Source: Kitasatospora phosalacinea (GTDB taxonomy: Bacteria > Actinomycetota > Actinomycetes > Streptomycetales > Streptomycetaceae). Taken from it: a stretch of 64,000 nucleotides of DNA. Shown piece after piece: positions 46,411 to 55,142 of this stretch (position 1 is its first letter; every line of letters starts with the position of its first letter). A model generated the notes under the pieces. It worked only from the letters and a program-made list of their open reading frames with translations. It ran no database searches and was not told the origin of the DNA. The position numbers and the translations under genes are program-made. The stretch is taken from NCBI RefSeq assembly GCF_000716545.1, contig NZ_JNWZ01000007.1:67346-131345 (forward strand), written 5' to 3'.

Positions 46411-46736
46411 CCCACACGCTGGTGTTCGCCTTCCCGGCGGACATGACCGAGGAGGACCGCGCCGAGTTCTTCCGGGAGGGCTCCGCGCTGGTGCTCGGCA
46501 CCGGCTTCGCCGAGGCGTACCGGCACTGGCCGCACGTGCCGCTGACGGACGCCGCCGGGCAGGTGCTCGCCCCGGTGTTCACGCCCTCGGCGATGGCGCA
46601 GATCGAGTGCCGGGACTTCGCCGCGATGCGGCGGCTGTTCGCCCACCCGTCGCTGGCCGCGTTCGTCGGCCGGTGGCAGTCCAGGTTCCCCTACCAGGCG
46701 GTCTCGGTGAACACCGGGCCCGCGCAACCGGAGTGA
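46404..46736 (+). CDS. Dabb/ABM-fold small protein, cyclase or monooxygenase candidate
   Basis: A 110-residue ferredoxin-like alpha/beta-barrel protein (VTHTLVFAFPADMTEEDRAEFF ... PSLAAFVGRWQSRFPYQAV). It aligns over its length with the N-terminal domain of the fusion at 61160-61978, so the two are paralogues. Such proteins serve as polyketide cyclases or cofactor-free quinone-forming oxygenases. ATG at 46404 overlaps the P450 stop; GTG at 46407 is equally possible. Confidence 0.7.
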   Translation: MVTHTLVFAFPADMTEEDRAEFFREGSALVLGTGFAEAYRHWPHVPLTDAAGQVLAPVFTPSAMAQIECRDFAAMRRLFAHPSLAAFVGRWQSRFPYQAVSVNTGPAQPE

Positions 46737-46742
46737 CGGAGA

Positions 46743-48068
46743 ATGCCGGTCAACCCGCACGCCCTGGGCCGCCGCGACCCGCGGTTCGCCGACCAGCGCT
46801 GGCTGCTGGACCTGATGATCGAGCAGTTCGGCCCGGAATGGGACCAGGACCGGCTGCACTACCTGTCCGCCCCGGTCAGCGCCGATCACAAGGGCGCGAT
46901 CCTCGGCCTGTCCCGCTCGATCCGCAAACTCGACGACTTCACCCGTGAGATGGCCAACCTGGCCCGCCACTTCGAGCTCCGCGGCAAGGCCCAGGAGCGC
47001 GCCGGGCACCCGGCCTCGGCCGCCGACGACCACTTCGCCGCCGCGATCCTGTACGGCGGCGCCCAGTGGCCGATCTTCGCCACCACCGAGCTGAACACCG
47101 TCCTGGAGCAGAAGAAGACCGACTGCTTCGCCGCGTACGTCCGCGGCGCGGACCACCACGTGGAGGCGGTCGAGGTCCCGTACCAGGGCCGCACCCTGGC
47201 CGGCTGGTACCACCTGCCGCCCGGCCACCGCCCCGGGCAGGGCCCGCTGCCGTGCGTGGTGGTGCTCTCCGGGATGGACGGCTTCAAGGAGATCAACGTC
47301 TTCGCCGGCGCCGACCGCTACCTGCGCCGCGGCCTGGCCGTCCTCACCCTGGACGGCCCTGGCCAGGGCACCTCGCTGGTGCGCGGGATCTGGTACCGGC
47401 CCGAGCTGTACGGCGAGGTCGGCACCGCCGCGTACGAGGCGGTGGCCGGCCGCCCGGAGATCGACCCGGACCGCGTCATGCTCTGCGGCGTCAGCCAGGG
47501 CTCGCTCTGGGTGACCCAGATGGCCGCGGCCGAACCCCGGTACGCCGCCTGCGCGGTGATGTTCACCTGCTTCGACCCGGGCAACACGGCCATGTTCACC
47601 AGCCACTCGCCGACCTTCCGCCAGCGCTTCATGTACATGACTGGCACCGAGTCCGTCGCCGAGCTGGAGGCCGTCGTCGCCGGGATGAACGCCGACGGCC
47701 TCGGCAAGCAGATCCGGATGCCGTACCTCGCCGCGATGGGCGAGGACGACCCGCTGTGCGACCCCGCCGACACCTACCGGCACCTCAACTCCCTCGCCGG
47801 GCCCAAGGAGCTGCTGTTCTACGTCGGCGAGCACCACGCCCCGGTCACCCGCACCGCCGGCCGGCTCGGCCCGCAGGTCTTCCTCGCGGTCGCCGACTGG
47901 CTCGCCGACCGGGCCGCCGACCGCCCGCTCGACTCCCGGCACACCGTGGTCGACTCCCGCGGCCGCAGCCACACCGAACCCTGGGGCGAAGAGCGCCAGT
48001 ACACCTACGGCGCCCCGCTCGATCCGCGCACCCTGCTCGGCGACGGGCCGGGCACCGGCCTCTCCTGA
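46743..48068 (+). CDS. alpha/beta hydrolase (FrsA/DUF1100, pseudooxynicotine-hydrolase-like)
   Basis: A 441-residue hydrolase with a long helical N-terminal lid (to about 150). The nucleophile elbow is GVSQGSLW near residue 249, the acid in GEDDPLCD near residue 340, and the His in GEHHAPVTR near residue 363. Relatives cleave C-C bonds of aromatic ketones or hydrolyse esters. It may release or cleave a polyketide intermediate. Seven bases after the preceding gene. Confidence 0.85.
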   Translation: MPVNPHALGRRDPRFADQRWLLDLMIEQFGPEWDQDRLHYLSAPVSADHKGAILGLSRSIRKLDDFTREMANLARHFELRGKAQERAGHPASAADDHFAAAILYGGAQWPIFATTELNTVLEQKKTDCFAAYVRGADHHVEAVEVPYQGRTLAGWYHLPPGHRPGQGPLPCVVVLSGMDGFKEINVFAGADRYLRRGLAVLTLDGPGQGTSLVRGIWYRPELYGEVGTAAYEAVAGRPEIDPDRVMLCGVSQGSLWVTQMAAAEPRYAACAVMFTCFDPGNTAMFTSHSPTFRQRFMYMTGTESVAELEAVVAGMNADGLGKQIRMPYLAAMGEDDPLCDPADTYRHLNSLAGPKELLFYVGEHHAPVTRTAGRLGPQVFLAVADWLADRAADRPLDSRHTVVDSRGRSHTEPWGEERQYTYGAPLDPRTLLGDGPGTGLS

Positions 48069-48082
48069 CCCCTGGAGCCCTC

Positions 48083-48433
48083 GTGCACGTCGCCGCCGCG
48101 ATCGTCTCGATCGCCCTCGCCGTGGTGCTCGCCCGCACCGCCCACGCCACCTTCACCGGCCAGGAGGTGGTGCGCCGCGGAGTGGTCGAGGTCGGGTTCC
48201 CGCCCTCGCTGCTGTGGCTGCTCGGCCTCGCCCAGGCGGCCGGCGCGGCCGGCCTGCTGGCCGGCCTGTTCTGGAACCCGCTGGCCGTCGCCGCCGCCGG
48301 CTGCCTGGTGCTGTACTTCCTCGGCGCGGTCGGCTCCCACCTGCGGGTCGGCCACCCCGAACGGGCCGGACTGTCCGCCGCCATCCTGCTCGGCTGCGTC
48401 CTGGCCCTCGCCCTGGTCCTGCTGGAGAACTGA
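48083..48433 (+). CDS. DoxX-like small membrane protein
   Basis: A 116-residue protein with four hydrophobic helices and the DoxX-family pattern GLLAGLFWNPLAVAAAGCLVLYFLGAVGSHLRVGH. Members accompany oxidative or quinone chemistry at the membrane; the precise role is unknown. GTG start 15 bases after the hydrolase stop, so part of the same operon. Confidence 0.75.
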   Translation: MHVAAAIVSIALAVVLARTAHATFTGQEVVRRGVVEVGFPPSLLWLLGLAQAAGAAGLLAGLFWNPLAVAAAGCLVLYFLGAVGSHLRVGHPERAGLSAAILLGCVLALALVLLEN

Positions 48434-48516
48434 GCCCGGCAGGACCGCCCGCCCCGCCTCGCCCGCCCCGCCCGCAGGGGCCGTCGAACCGCCAACCCGC
48501 GCGCCCGCCAAGGGGC

Positions 48517-48548
48517 TTGAGCGTTCCTCCAGCGCCCCGTGGCAGCCT
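48517..48548 (+). promoter_or_regulatory. SARP-type promoter of the cupin/OMT/LLM operon
   Basis: Heptamers TTGAGCG (48517) and TCCAGCG (48528) at 11-base spacing, then 8 bases to CAGCCT (48543-48548). Confidence 0.6.
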
Positions 48549-48577
48549 GCCCGAGCGGCCGGGCCGCCGGCCCGGCC

Positions 48578-48607
48578 GGTGCCGACGGGGGAAGACCCGT
48601 CGGCACC
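48578..48607 (+). promoter_or_regulatory. 5' leader hairpin before the cupin gene
   Basis: Perfect 12-base arms (48578-48589, 48596-48607) with a 6-base loop between the predicted transcription start (near 48555) and the GTG at 48635. It may terminate upstream read-through or act as an mRNA leader stem. Confidence 0.5.
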
Positions 48608-48634
48608 CGATCCGCCAGCCGTGAAGAGGACACC

Positions 48635-49111
48635 GTGGAACCATCGAAGCCGTTCGTGCTCGGCCCCCGGCAGATCCGGCCGGACGCCCCCAGCCCGGAG
48701 GACGAGGGCGGCAAGGCCTTCAACGCCGCCTTCCGGCTCGTCGCCGAGGACACCGCCGGCCAGTTCAGCCTGCTGGAGTGGAACCTCGACCCGTGGCAGT
48801 CCGGCCCGGGCGTGCACTCCCACAACTTCGACGAGGCGTTCTACGTCCTGGTCGGCAAGGTCGAGTTCCAGGTCGGCGACCAGCGCCACGTCCTGGGACC
48901 GCGCCAGGTCGCCTGGATGCCCCGCCACACCCCGCACAGCTTCTCCAACGCGGGCCCCGAGCCCGCCTCCGGCCTCACCGTCTCCACCCCGGGCGGCCTG
49001 GAGAACATCTTCGCCACCCCTGACCACACCTCCGTCGAGTCGCCCACCGGCTTCCGGTTCGAGGTCGAGCACATCGGCCCGCCGTTCCGCTCCGACGGAG
49101 CGCCCGAGTAG
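48635..49111 (+). CDS. cupin-domain protein, polyketide cyclase/oxygenase candidate (TcmJ-like)
   Basis: A 158-residue single cupin: metal ligands GVHSHNFDEAFYVLVGKVEF near residue 60 and the second motif PRHTPHSFSNAG near residue 98. Cupins of this size occur in aromatic polyketide clusters beside cyclases (TcmJ, WhiE-II type), where they assist ring closure or oxygenation. It is a less likely alternative for the missing cupin of the hydrazine synthetase, since it is SARP-controlled and within the polyketide region. Confidence 0.75.
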   Translation: MEPSKPFVLGPRQIRPDAPSPEDEGGKAFNAAFRLVAEDTAGQFSLLEWNLDPWQSGPGVHSHNFDEAFYVLVGKVEFQVGDQRHVLGPRQVAWMPRHTPHSFSNAGPEPASGLTVSTPGGLENIFATPDHTSVESPTGFRFEVEHIGPPFRSDGAPE

Positions 49112-49129
49112 CCCCACCCCCGGCGCACC

Positions 49130-49159
49130 CATCGGCATCGCCCCCGGGCGGTGCCGATG
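49130..49159 (+). terminator. weak hairpin after the cupin gene
   Basis: Arms CATCGGCA (49130-49137) and TGCCGATG (49152-49159) with additional pairing inside. Partial terminator or mRNA processing stem in the 161-base gap before the second methyltransferase. Confidence 0.4.
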
Positions 49160-49272
49160 CCATGACCGGCCCGCCCGGTCCGTCCGTCCGCCCGGCCGCC
49201 CGTCGGCCGGGCGCCCCGCAGTTCCCCGGGCCCCGCCCGTGCCCCGTCCGTGCCGTTGAAGGGATCACCGCA

Positions 49273-50343
49273 ATGACCGTGGAAGCCACTTTCGATCGCC
49301 TCCGTGACTACCTGGTGGGGCCCGCGAGGTTCATGAACCTGCTGAGCTGCTTCGAACTCGGCCTGATCGACGCGATCCGGGACACCCCCGGCGCGGACGC
49401 CACCCAGCTCGCCGCCGTCGTCGGTGCCTCCCCCGACGCCGTCGAGCAGCTCCTGCTGCTGCCGATCAAGGAGGGTTTCGTCGCCCAGGACGAGGCCACC
49501 GGTGGTTACGCGCTGGCCGCCCTCGGCGATGCCGACCCCGCGGACCTGGCCCGGGTCCTCACCCTGATGCACTTCGTCAAGGTCATCGTGCTGCGCCAGG
49601 TCTTCCACCTCACCGACAGCGTCCGCACCGGCAAGGTGGTCGCCCTGCGGGAGCTCTACGGCCACGACGGCAACCTGTACAGCGCCGTCGCCGAGCACGA
49701 GGACCTGCGCGCGGCGTTCTCCACCCTCATGGACAACGTCACCGCCCACATCGACCCGTGGTTCTTCGACAGCATCGACATCCCGGCCGGCTCCCGCGTC
49801 CTCGACCTGGCCGGCAACACCGGCCTCGGCGCCGTCCTCGCCTACCGCGCGAAGGAGGGCCTGGGCCTGCACGTCACCAACTTCGACCTCCCGGAGAAGG
49901 AGGCCGCCACCCTGGAGAACTTCCGCGCCCACGGCGTCGCCGAGCACTGCTCCTTCATCGGCGGCGACGTCTTCAAGGCCGTCCCCTCCGGCTACGGCAC
50001 CGTGCTGATCAAGCACTTCCTCGACATGTTCGACAAGGACGAGGTGTTCAAGATCCTCACCGGCGTGCACGGCGCCCTGGAGCCCGGCGGCCAGGTCGCC
50101 GTCCTGGTCCCGGTCTACCCCGAGGACACCGCCGACCCGGGCAACGTCGACATCGACTTCTTCCCGGCCTTCTTCCTCGGCTGCACCATGGGCCAGGGCG
50201 GTCCGCAGAAGATCTCCACCTACCGCCGCTGGCTGGAGGAGTGCGGCTTCGAGGTCACCATGACCCGCACCCAGGACCGCGCCGCGATGCCCCCCGGCAC
50301 CTTCGTGGTGCACGGCATCCTGTGCGCCCGCAAGCCCGCGTGA
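49273..50343 (+). CDS. SAM-dependent methyltransferase 2
   Basis: A 356-residue methyltransferase. Winged-helix N-terminus (FMNLLSCFELGLIDAI), SAM motif VLDLAGNTGLGAVLAY near residue 177, the acidic loop FDLPEKEAATLENF, and the C-terminal STYRRWLEECGFEVTMT. It is of the plant-COMT-like class used for O-methylation of aromatic polyketides. Only distantly related to the first OMT here. GAAGGGAT precedes the ATG. Confidence 0.85.
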   Translation: MTVEATFDRLRDYLVGPARFMNLLSCFELGLIDAIRDTPGADATQLAAVVGASPDAVEQLLLLPIKEGFVAQDEATGGYALAALGDADPADLARVLTLMHFVKVIVLRQVFHLTDSVRTGKVVALRELYGHDGNLYSAVAEHEDLRAAFSTLMDNVTAHIDPWFFDSIDIPAGSRVLDLAGNTGLGAVLAYRAKEGLGLHVTNFDLPEKEAATLENFRAHGVAEHCSFIGGDVFKAVPSGYGTVLIKHFLDMFDKDEVFKILTGVHGALEPGGQVAVLVPVYPEDTADPGNVDIDFFPAFFLGCTMGQGGPQKISTYRRWLEECGFEVTMTRTQDRAAMPPGTFVVHGILCARKPA

Positions 50344-51152
50344 CCCGGCCGCTGCGCGCCGCCGCCCACATCTGGCCCGGCGGCGCCCCCGACTACGCCA
50401 CCTGGCGGGCCGCCGTCCTGCACGCCGAGGAGCTCGGCGCGGACGTGGTCTTCGGCTACGACCACTTCCACGCCCCGGCCGTCCGCCGCACCGCCACCGG
50501 CATCGAACTCGCCCCCGAACAGCCCGACCTCAACCACTTCGAGGGCTGGACGGCCCTCGCCTCCTGGGCCGAGATCACCACCCGGGTCGAGATCGGCCTG
50601 CTGGTCACCGGCATCGCCTACCGCAACCCCGACCTGCTCGCCGACATGGCCCGCACCGTCGACCACATCAGCGGCGGCCGGCTCATCCTCGGCGTCGGCG
50701 CCGGCTGGTACCGCAAGGACTACGACAGCTACGGCTACCCGTTCGGTCCGCTGCGCGAGCGGATGGACCTGTTCGCCGACGGCGTCCGCCGGATCGAGGA
50801 CCGCCTCGACCGGCTCGTCCCGCCGCCGCTGCGCCCCGTCCCGCTGCTGATCGGCGGCCAGGGCGAGCGCCGCACCCTGCCGCTGGCCGCCCGGTACGCC
50901 GACATCTGGCACTGCGGCCTCGAACCGGCCGTCCGGCGCCGCAAGGACGACCTGCTGCGCAAGTACGCCGACGAGGCCGGCCGGGACGAGGCGCTGATCG
51001 AACGGGCCGCCAACTGGTCCGGCCCGGCCCAGGCCGACGAACTGAGGGCCGACGGCGCCACCCTGTTCGTCACCGAGCTCAAGCCCACCCCCGCCGGCTA
51101 CGACTTCACCGGCCTGCGGGACCTGCTCGCCTGGCGCGACGCGGCCCGCTGA
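50340..51152 (+). CDS. LLM-class flavin/F420-dependent oxidoreductase
   Basis: A 270-residue TIM-barrel protein of the luciferase-like class: VVFGYDHFHAP near residue 32, TRVEIGLLVTGIAYRNPDLLADMARTVDHISGGRLILGVGAGW near residues 80-125, and VPLLIGGQGERRTL near residue 165. The GRLILGVGAGW signature is typical of F420-dependent members, so hydride transfer to or from an intermediate is likely. GTGA overlap with the methyltransferase. Confidence 0.85.
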   Translation: MTRPLRAAAHIWPGGAPDYATWRAAVLHAEELGADVVFGYDHFHAPAVRRTATGIELAPEQPDLNHFEGWTALASWAEITTRVEIGLLVTGIAYRNPDLLADMARTVDHISGGRLILGVGAGWYRKDYDSYGYPFGPLRERMDLFADGVRRIEDRLDRLVPPPLRPVPLLIGGQGERRTLPLAARYADIWHCGLEPAVRRRKDDLLRKYADEAGRDEALIERAANWSGPAQADELRADGATLFVTELKPTPAGYDFTGLRDLLAWRDAAR

Positions 51153-51157
51153 ACGGG

Positions 51158-51215
51158 CCCGGAAGCCGCGGTGCCCCCCGTCCCGGCCGGGACGGGGGGC
51201 ACCGCGGCTTCCGGG
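51158..51215. terminator. 58-bp perfect palindrome, bidirectional terminator
   Basis: Two perfect 29-base arms (51158-51186, 51187-51215) with no formal loop, between the convergent LLM and aldo/keto reductase genes. Its right arm ends at the AKR stop. Confidence 0.85.
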
Positions 51216-51216
51216 C

Positions 51217-52275
51217 TCAGCGGGGGGCGATCCGCGGGCCCAGCAGCGCCAGGTCGGCCGCCCCGAGCCGGTCCCGGGCGATCTTCGCCTGGTGCCAGTA
51301 CGGGTACGCCAGCGGCGGCGCGCTCACCTGCTCCAGCCGCTCCCGCTCGCCCTCGGACAGCACCAGCTCCGCCGCCGCCAGGTTCCCGGCCAGCTGCTCC
51401 TCGGTGCGGGCGCCGACCACCAGCGAGGACACCGCCGGACGGCCCAGCAGCCAGGCCAGCGCCACCTGGGCCGGGGTGGCCCCGCGCTCCCCGGCGATCT
51501 GCACCAGGGTCTCCACGATGTCGTAGAGCTGCTCCCGGTCGTGCACCGGCGGCTCGTTCCAGTCGGTCAGGTGCCGGGACCCGGCGGGGGCCTCGGTGCC
51601 GCGCCGGTACTTGCCGGTCAGCAGCCCGCCGGCCAGCGGGCTCCAGGCCAGCACCCCGACGCCCTGGTCGACGGCGATCGGCAGCAGCTCGTTCTCGGCG
51701 TCCCGGGCCTGCAGCGAGTAGTGGATCTGCTGGGAGACGAACCGGGCGGTGCCGAGCCGGTCGGCGGTGGCGAGCGCCTTCATCAGGTGCCAGCCGGAGT
51801 AGTTGGAGCAGCCGACGTAGCGGACCTTGCCGGCCCGCACCAGGTCGTCGAGGGCCCGCAGGGTCTCCTCCAGCGGGGTGCGGCCGTCCCAGGCGTGCAG
51901 CTGGTAGAGGTCGATGTGGTCGGTGCCCAGGCGTCGCAGCGAGCCCTCGCAGGCCTCGATCAGGTGGTGCCGGGACAGGCCGGCGTCGTTCGGCCCCGGG
52001 CCGGTCGGCATCCGCGCCTTGGTGGCGACCAGGGCGCGGTTCCAGCGGCCCTTCATGGCCCGGCCGACGATCTCCTCGGACAGGCCGCCGGAGTAGGAGT
52101 CCGCGGTGTCGACCAGGTTGACCCCGGCGTCCAGCGCCCGGTCGACCAGCCGGGTGGCGTCGAGGACGTCGCTCCCGCCGACCTTCGCGAAAACGCCGCG
52201 TCCGCCGAAGGTCATGGTGCCGAGCGACAACACCGAGACACGCAGGCCGCAATTGCCGAGCTGACGGTATTCCAC
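51217..52275 (-). CDS. aldo/keto reductase
   Basis: A 352-residue [13 protein letters not shown] near residue 13, the catalytic Asp/Tyr in [11 protein letters not shown] near residue 55, the Lys in ALVATKAR near residue 80, and the His in [10 protein letters not shown] near residue 125. NADPH-binding end [15 protein letters not shown]. It may reduce a polyketide carbonyl, the only clear carbonyl reductase here other than the MDR and NmrA types. GTG at 52275 follows GGAGGA. It lies downstream of and in line with the SARP gene. Confidence 0.85.
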   Translation of the reverse strand: MEYRQLGNCGLRVSVLSLGTMTFGGRGVFAKVGGSDVLDATRLVDRALDAGVNLVDTADSYSGGLSEEIVGRAMKGRWNRALVATKARMPTGPGPNDAGLSRHHLIEACEGSLRRLGTDHIDLYQLHAWDGRTPLEETLRALDDLVRAGKVRYVGCSNYSGWHLMKALATADRLGTARFVSQQIHYSLQARDAENELLPIAVDQGVGVLAWSPLAGGLLTGKYRRGTEAPAGSRHLTDWNEPPVHDREQLYDIVETLVQIAGERGATPAQVALAWLLGRPAVSSLVVGARTEEQLAGNLAAAELVLSEGERERLEQVSAPPLAYPYWHQAKIARDRLGAADLALLGPRIAPR

Positions 52276-52479
52276 GGGATTCCTCCGAACGTGAGAATGA
52301 CTGGGCGGTGGCATGGGAACGCGCGGCCACACCGGCGGTCCGGGCGGTCGCGCGGGTCGGGCCCGGCTCGTTCGCCGGAGGCGGCGGGACACGGTTGACG
52401 AGAGTCTGCGGAAGGGTTCTTCGCCGAACCGTCGACGACGGTCCTCAGGTGATCACTTTGTCAGTTGTTGACTTTCCTT

Positions 52480-53265
52480 TTACTGACTCACTAGTATTTC
52501 GTGTTGCAGCCTCCGGGCCTCGGGGGAGGGCTTCAGCCCGAGTTCCCGGTCGAGGATCCGGCGGAGCTGTCCGAACACGGTGAGCGCCTCGCCGCGGCGG
52601 CCCGAGCGGTGCAGCGCCTCCATCAGCTTGAGGTAGAAGGATTCGTGCAGCCGGTGGGTTTCGACCAGTGACCGGAGTTCGGCCACGATCTCCCGGTGGC
52701 GGTTGTTGGTGAGGTCCGCCTCGATGCGCAACTGGACGGCCTCCAGGCGGGCCTCCTCCAGGTACACCGCGAGCCCGCGCAGGGCCGGCCCGGAGGTCAG
52801 GTCGGCGGGGATCGGCCCACGCCACAGGGCCAGCGCCTCGCGCAGCAGGTCGGCGGCGCCGACCGGGTTGCAGCCGCGCAGCTCGGCGCGGCTGCGGTCG
52901 ACCAGCTGCTGGAAGCGGAAGGCGTCGATGTTGGCGCGGGGCACCGTCAGCGCGTACCCGTCCGGCTTGGTGGTGATCGGGTCCGAGCTGTGCGGACACT
53001 CCAGGACGGCGGCGAACATCTTGCGCAGCTGGTGCACGTAGGTCTGGACGATGGTCTTGACCGTGTTGGGCGGCCCGTCGGGCCAGAGTTCGTCGATGAT
53101 CCGGTCCACGCTGACCGTGGTTTCGGCGTTCACGGCGAGCAGGGCGAGTACCTGGCGGGGCTTCGTGGCGGTCACTCGGGCGGTGTCGCGGAATTCCGCC
53201 GATTTCATCGAGTGACCTATTTCGAGGGGTCCGAGCAGATCTATCCGTACCAGCTCTCCGGACAT
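52480..53265 (-). CDS. SARP family pathway activator
   Basis: A 261-residue regulator with an OmpR-like winged helix (about residues 25-95: KPRQVLALLAVNAETTVSVDRIIDELWPDGPPNTVKTIVQTYVHQLRK) and a bacterial transcriptional activation domain (from about 105: ALWRGPIPADLTSGPALRGLAVYLEEARLEAVQLRIEADL). It has the AfsR/ActII-ORF4 short form without ATPase. It should bind 11-bp-spaced heptamers; seven such promoters are visible in 43-64 kb. No TTA codon is seen in it. Confidence 0.9.
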   Translation of the reverse strand: MSGELVRIDLLGPLEIGHSMKSAEFRDTARVTATKPRQVLALLAVNAETTVSVDRIIDELWPDGPPNTVKTIVQTYVHQLRKMFAAVLECPHSSDPITTKPDGYALTVPRANIDAFRFQQLVDRSRAELRGCNPVGAADLLREALALWRGPIPADLTSGPALRGLAVYLEEARLEAVQLRIEADLTNNRHREIVAELRSLVETHRLHESFYLKLMEALHRSGRRGEALTVFGQLRRILDRELGLKPSPEARRLQHEILVSQ

Positions 53266-53390
53266 GAATACCTTCCCTGTGGTTTATCGGTGAAATACTT
53301 CGACCGGCGTGCGGTGTGGGGAATTTGTCGAAATTTTCTGCACCAGGGACTTGCGGAGATGCAGGGCGGGGCATTCGTCCGCGATCTGCG

Positions 53391-53419
53391 AGTCTAGGTT
53401 GGGGGTATGGGCATGTCAA
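53391..53419 (-). promoter_or_regulatory. consensus promoter of the SARP gene
   Basis: On the minus strand TTGACA (53419-53414), 17 bases, TAGACT (53396-53391): a strong housekeeping-sigma promoter about 120 bases upstream of the ATG. It occupies the 404-base non-coding gap 53266-53669, which otherwise holds AT-rich sequence with repeated TTTCGGA and the ACP terminator. Confidence 0.7.
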
Positions 53420-53597
53420 CGACGCATCTCGATTCGGCATCGATCCGCTCGGCTGAAACTTTCGGAGAATCGCCGTCGACATTCCGGGACGATTTCGGAA
53501 ACAAATTCCCAACCGTCCCTTCCGTGCTCGCGCGTCCCGTGAGTCACACGTGCACCACCCCGGTGCCGCGCCGCGGCCCGGCGCACCGAAGCCGGAC

Positions 53598-53647
53598 GCG
53601 GCGCACCCGGGCCGTCGGCCGGGAGGCGGACGGCCCGGGTGCGCCGC
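53598..53647 (-). terminator. terminator of the KS-KS-ACP operon
   Basis: Perfect 19-base arms (53598-53616, 53629-53647) with a 12-base loop, 23 bases past the ACP stop. Confidence 0.8.
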
Positions 53648-53669
53648 GCGGTCGCGGTCGGTCGGCGGG

Positions 53670-53924
53670 TCAGACCGCGGCGGTCCGGTGCACCAGGCCG
53701 AGCAGGTCGCCCAGGGTGGAGACCTCCAGGATCTCGCCCTCCGGGATGTCCACGCCCCACTGCACCTTGAGCCGGGCGACGGTCTCGATCAGGGCCAGCG
53801 AGTCGTACCCCAGCTCGTCCAGGGTGAGGTCGGCGAGGTCGTGGTCCGGTAGCTCGGGCCGGTCGCCGCCGGCGCAGGCGATCAGGATCTCGTGCAGTTC
53901 GTGGATGGTCATGGCGGTGGTCAT
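53670..53924 (-). CDS. type II PKS acyl carrier protein
   Basis: An 84-residue ACP. The phosphopantetheine Ser is in LGYDSLALIETVARLK near residue 42, preceded by the acidic helix I/loop typical of type II PKS carriers. It tethers the growing poly-beta-ketone. Four bases after the KS-beta stop. GGGAGC precedes the ATG. Confidence 0.92.
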   Translation of the reverse strand: MTTAMTIHELHEILIACAGGDRPELPDHDLADLTLDELGYDSLALIETVARLKVQWGVDIPEGEILEVSTLGDLLGLVHRTAAV

Positions 53925-53927
53925 GGA

Positions 53928-55142
53928 TCAGCTCCCGTTCTGGACGGCACGGACGACGACGGCGGAGTTGAAGCCCCAGCGGCCGCGGGCGAGCACCAGG
54001 GCGGTGTCCACCCGGGCCCGTCGGGGCTCCCCGAGGACCAGGTCCAGGCCGTACTCCCCGGGCACCACCGCGGTGCCGAAGGTCGGCGGGACGACGTCCT
54101 CCTGGATGCTCATCAGGGCGGCGACGGTGTCCAGCGGCCCGCCGCCGGACAGCAGCCGCCCGGTGAGCGTCTTGGGCGCGGTCACCGGCACACCGCGCTC
54201 CCCGAACACGGCGCACAGCGCCTGCGCCTCGGCCAGGTCGGCGTCCGGCAGGCCGAGCGCGTCGGCGAACACCACGTCCACCTGCCCGGGCTCCACCCCC
54301 GCGTCGGCGAGGGCGAGTTCGATGGTGCGCCGCAGCGCGGGCGGTCGGCCGCTGTCCGGGGCGGGGTCGAACCCGCAGGCGTAGCCGGCCACCTCGCCGT
54401 ACACCCGGGCGCCGCGGGCGGCCGCCGCGGCCGGGTCCTCCAGGATCATCAGGGCACCGCCCTCTCCCGGCAGGTAGCCGCAGGCCCGGACGTCGAACGG
54501 CCGGTAGGCGGTGGCCGGGTCGGGGTCGAGGCTGACCCGCCCGCCGGCCAGGTGCGAGGCCCAGCCCCACGGGTCGAAGGCCGAGTCCACCCCGCCGCAC
54601 ACCACCAGCGGCACCCCGTCGCGCACCGTGCGGCGGGCCTGGCCGAGCGCGTCCAGGCCGCCGGCCTGCTCGGCGACCAGGGCCAGGGAGGGGCCGCGCA
54701 TGCCGTGCCGGATGGACAGCTGCCCGGTGTTCACCGCGTAGAACCAGGCGAACGACTCGTAGACGCTGACGTGCTCGGGGCCCCGGCTCCACAGCTTCTT
54801 GAACTCGCGGTGGGTGAAGTCGAAGCCGCCGGAGGCGTTGGCGGTGACCACGCCCAGGTCGTAGTCGGTGAAGTCGGCGAGGTCGACCTCCGCGTCCTCC
54901 AGGGCGCACTCGCCGGCGATCAGCGCCAGCCGGGTGGACAGGTCGGTCTGGGTGAGCAGTCGGCTGGGCAGCAGGCGTTCGGTCTCCAGCCGGACCAGGC
55001 CGGCCAGCCGGGCCGGGCTGGCGGAGGCGTCGAAGCGGTCCAGCACGCCGATGCCGCTGCGGCCGGCCAGCGCGGCGGCCCAGAACTCCTTGACGCCGAA
55101 GCCGTTCGGGGCGACGACGCCCAGTCCGGTGATCACGCTCAT
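53928..55142 (-). CDS. ketosynthase beta subunit / chain length factor
   Basis: A 404-residue thiolase-fold KS-beta. The active-site Cys of KS-alpha is replaced by Gln in [12 protein letters not shown] near residue 160, the hallmark of chain length factors, whose Gln permits malonyl-ACP decarboxylation for initiation. It pairs with KS-alpha and sets polyketide length. The ATG overlaps the KS-alpha stop (ATGA). Chain length cannot be read with confidence from the sequence alone. Confidence 0.93.
   Translation of the reverse strand: MSVITGLGVVAPNGFGVKEFWAAALAGRSGIGVLDRFDASASPARLAGLVRLETERLLPSRLLTQTDLSTRLALIAGECALEDAEVDLADFTDYDLGVVTANASGGFDFTHREFKKLWSRGPEHVSVYESFAWFYAVNTGQLSIRHGMRGPSLALVAEQAGGLDALGQARRTVRDGVPLVVCGGVDSAFDPWGWASHLAGGRVSLDPDPATAYRPFDVRACGYLPGEGGALMILEDPAAAAARGARVYGEVAGYACGFDPAPDSGRPPALRRTIELALADAGVEPGQVDVVFADALGLPDADLAEAQALCAVFGERGVPVTAPKTLTGRLLSGGGPLDTVAALMSIQEDVVPPTFGTAVVPGEYGLDLVLGEPRRARVDTALVLARGRWGFNSAVVVRAVQNGS

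Noticed and set aside
48635..49111. This cupin as the missing half of the hydrazine synthetase
   Set aside because: It sits behind a SARP-type promoter among PKS genes and resembles TcmJ-type cupins; the cupin at 36217 is in the N-N locus.
52276..52479. SARP-type promoter for the aldo/keto reductase
   Set aside because: No phased heptamers or matching -10 were found; transcription from the SARP gene itself is simpler.
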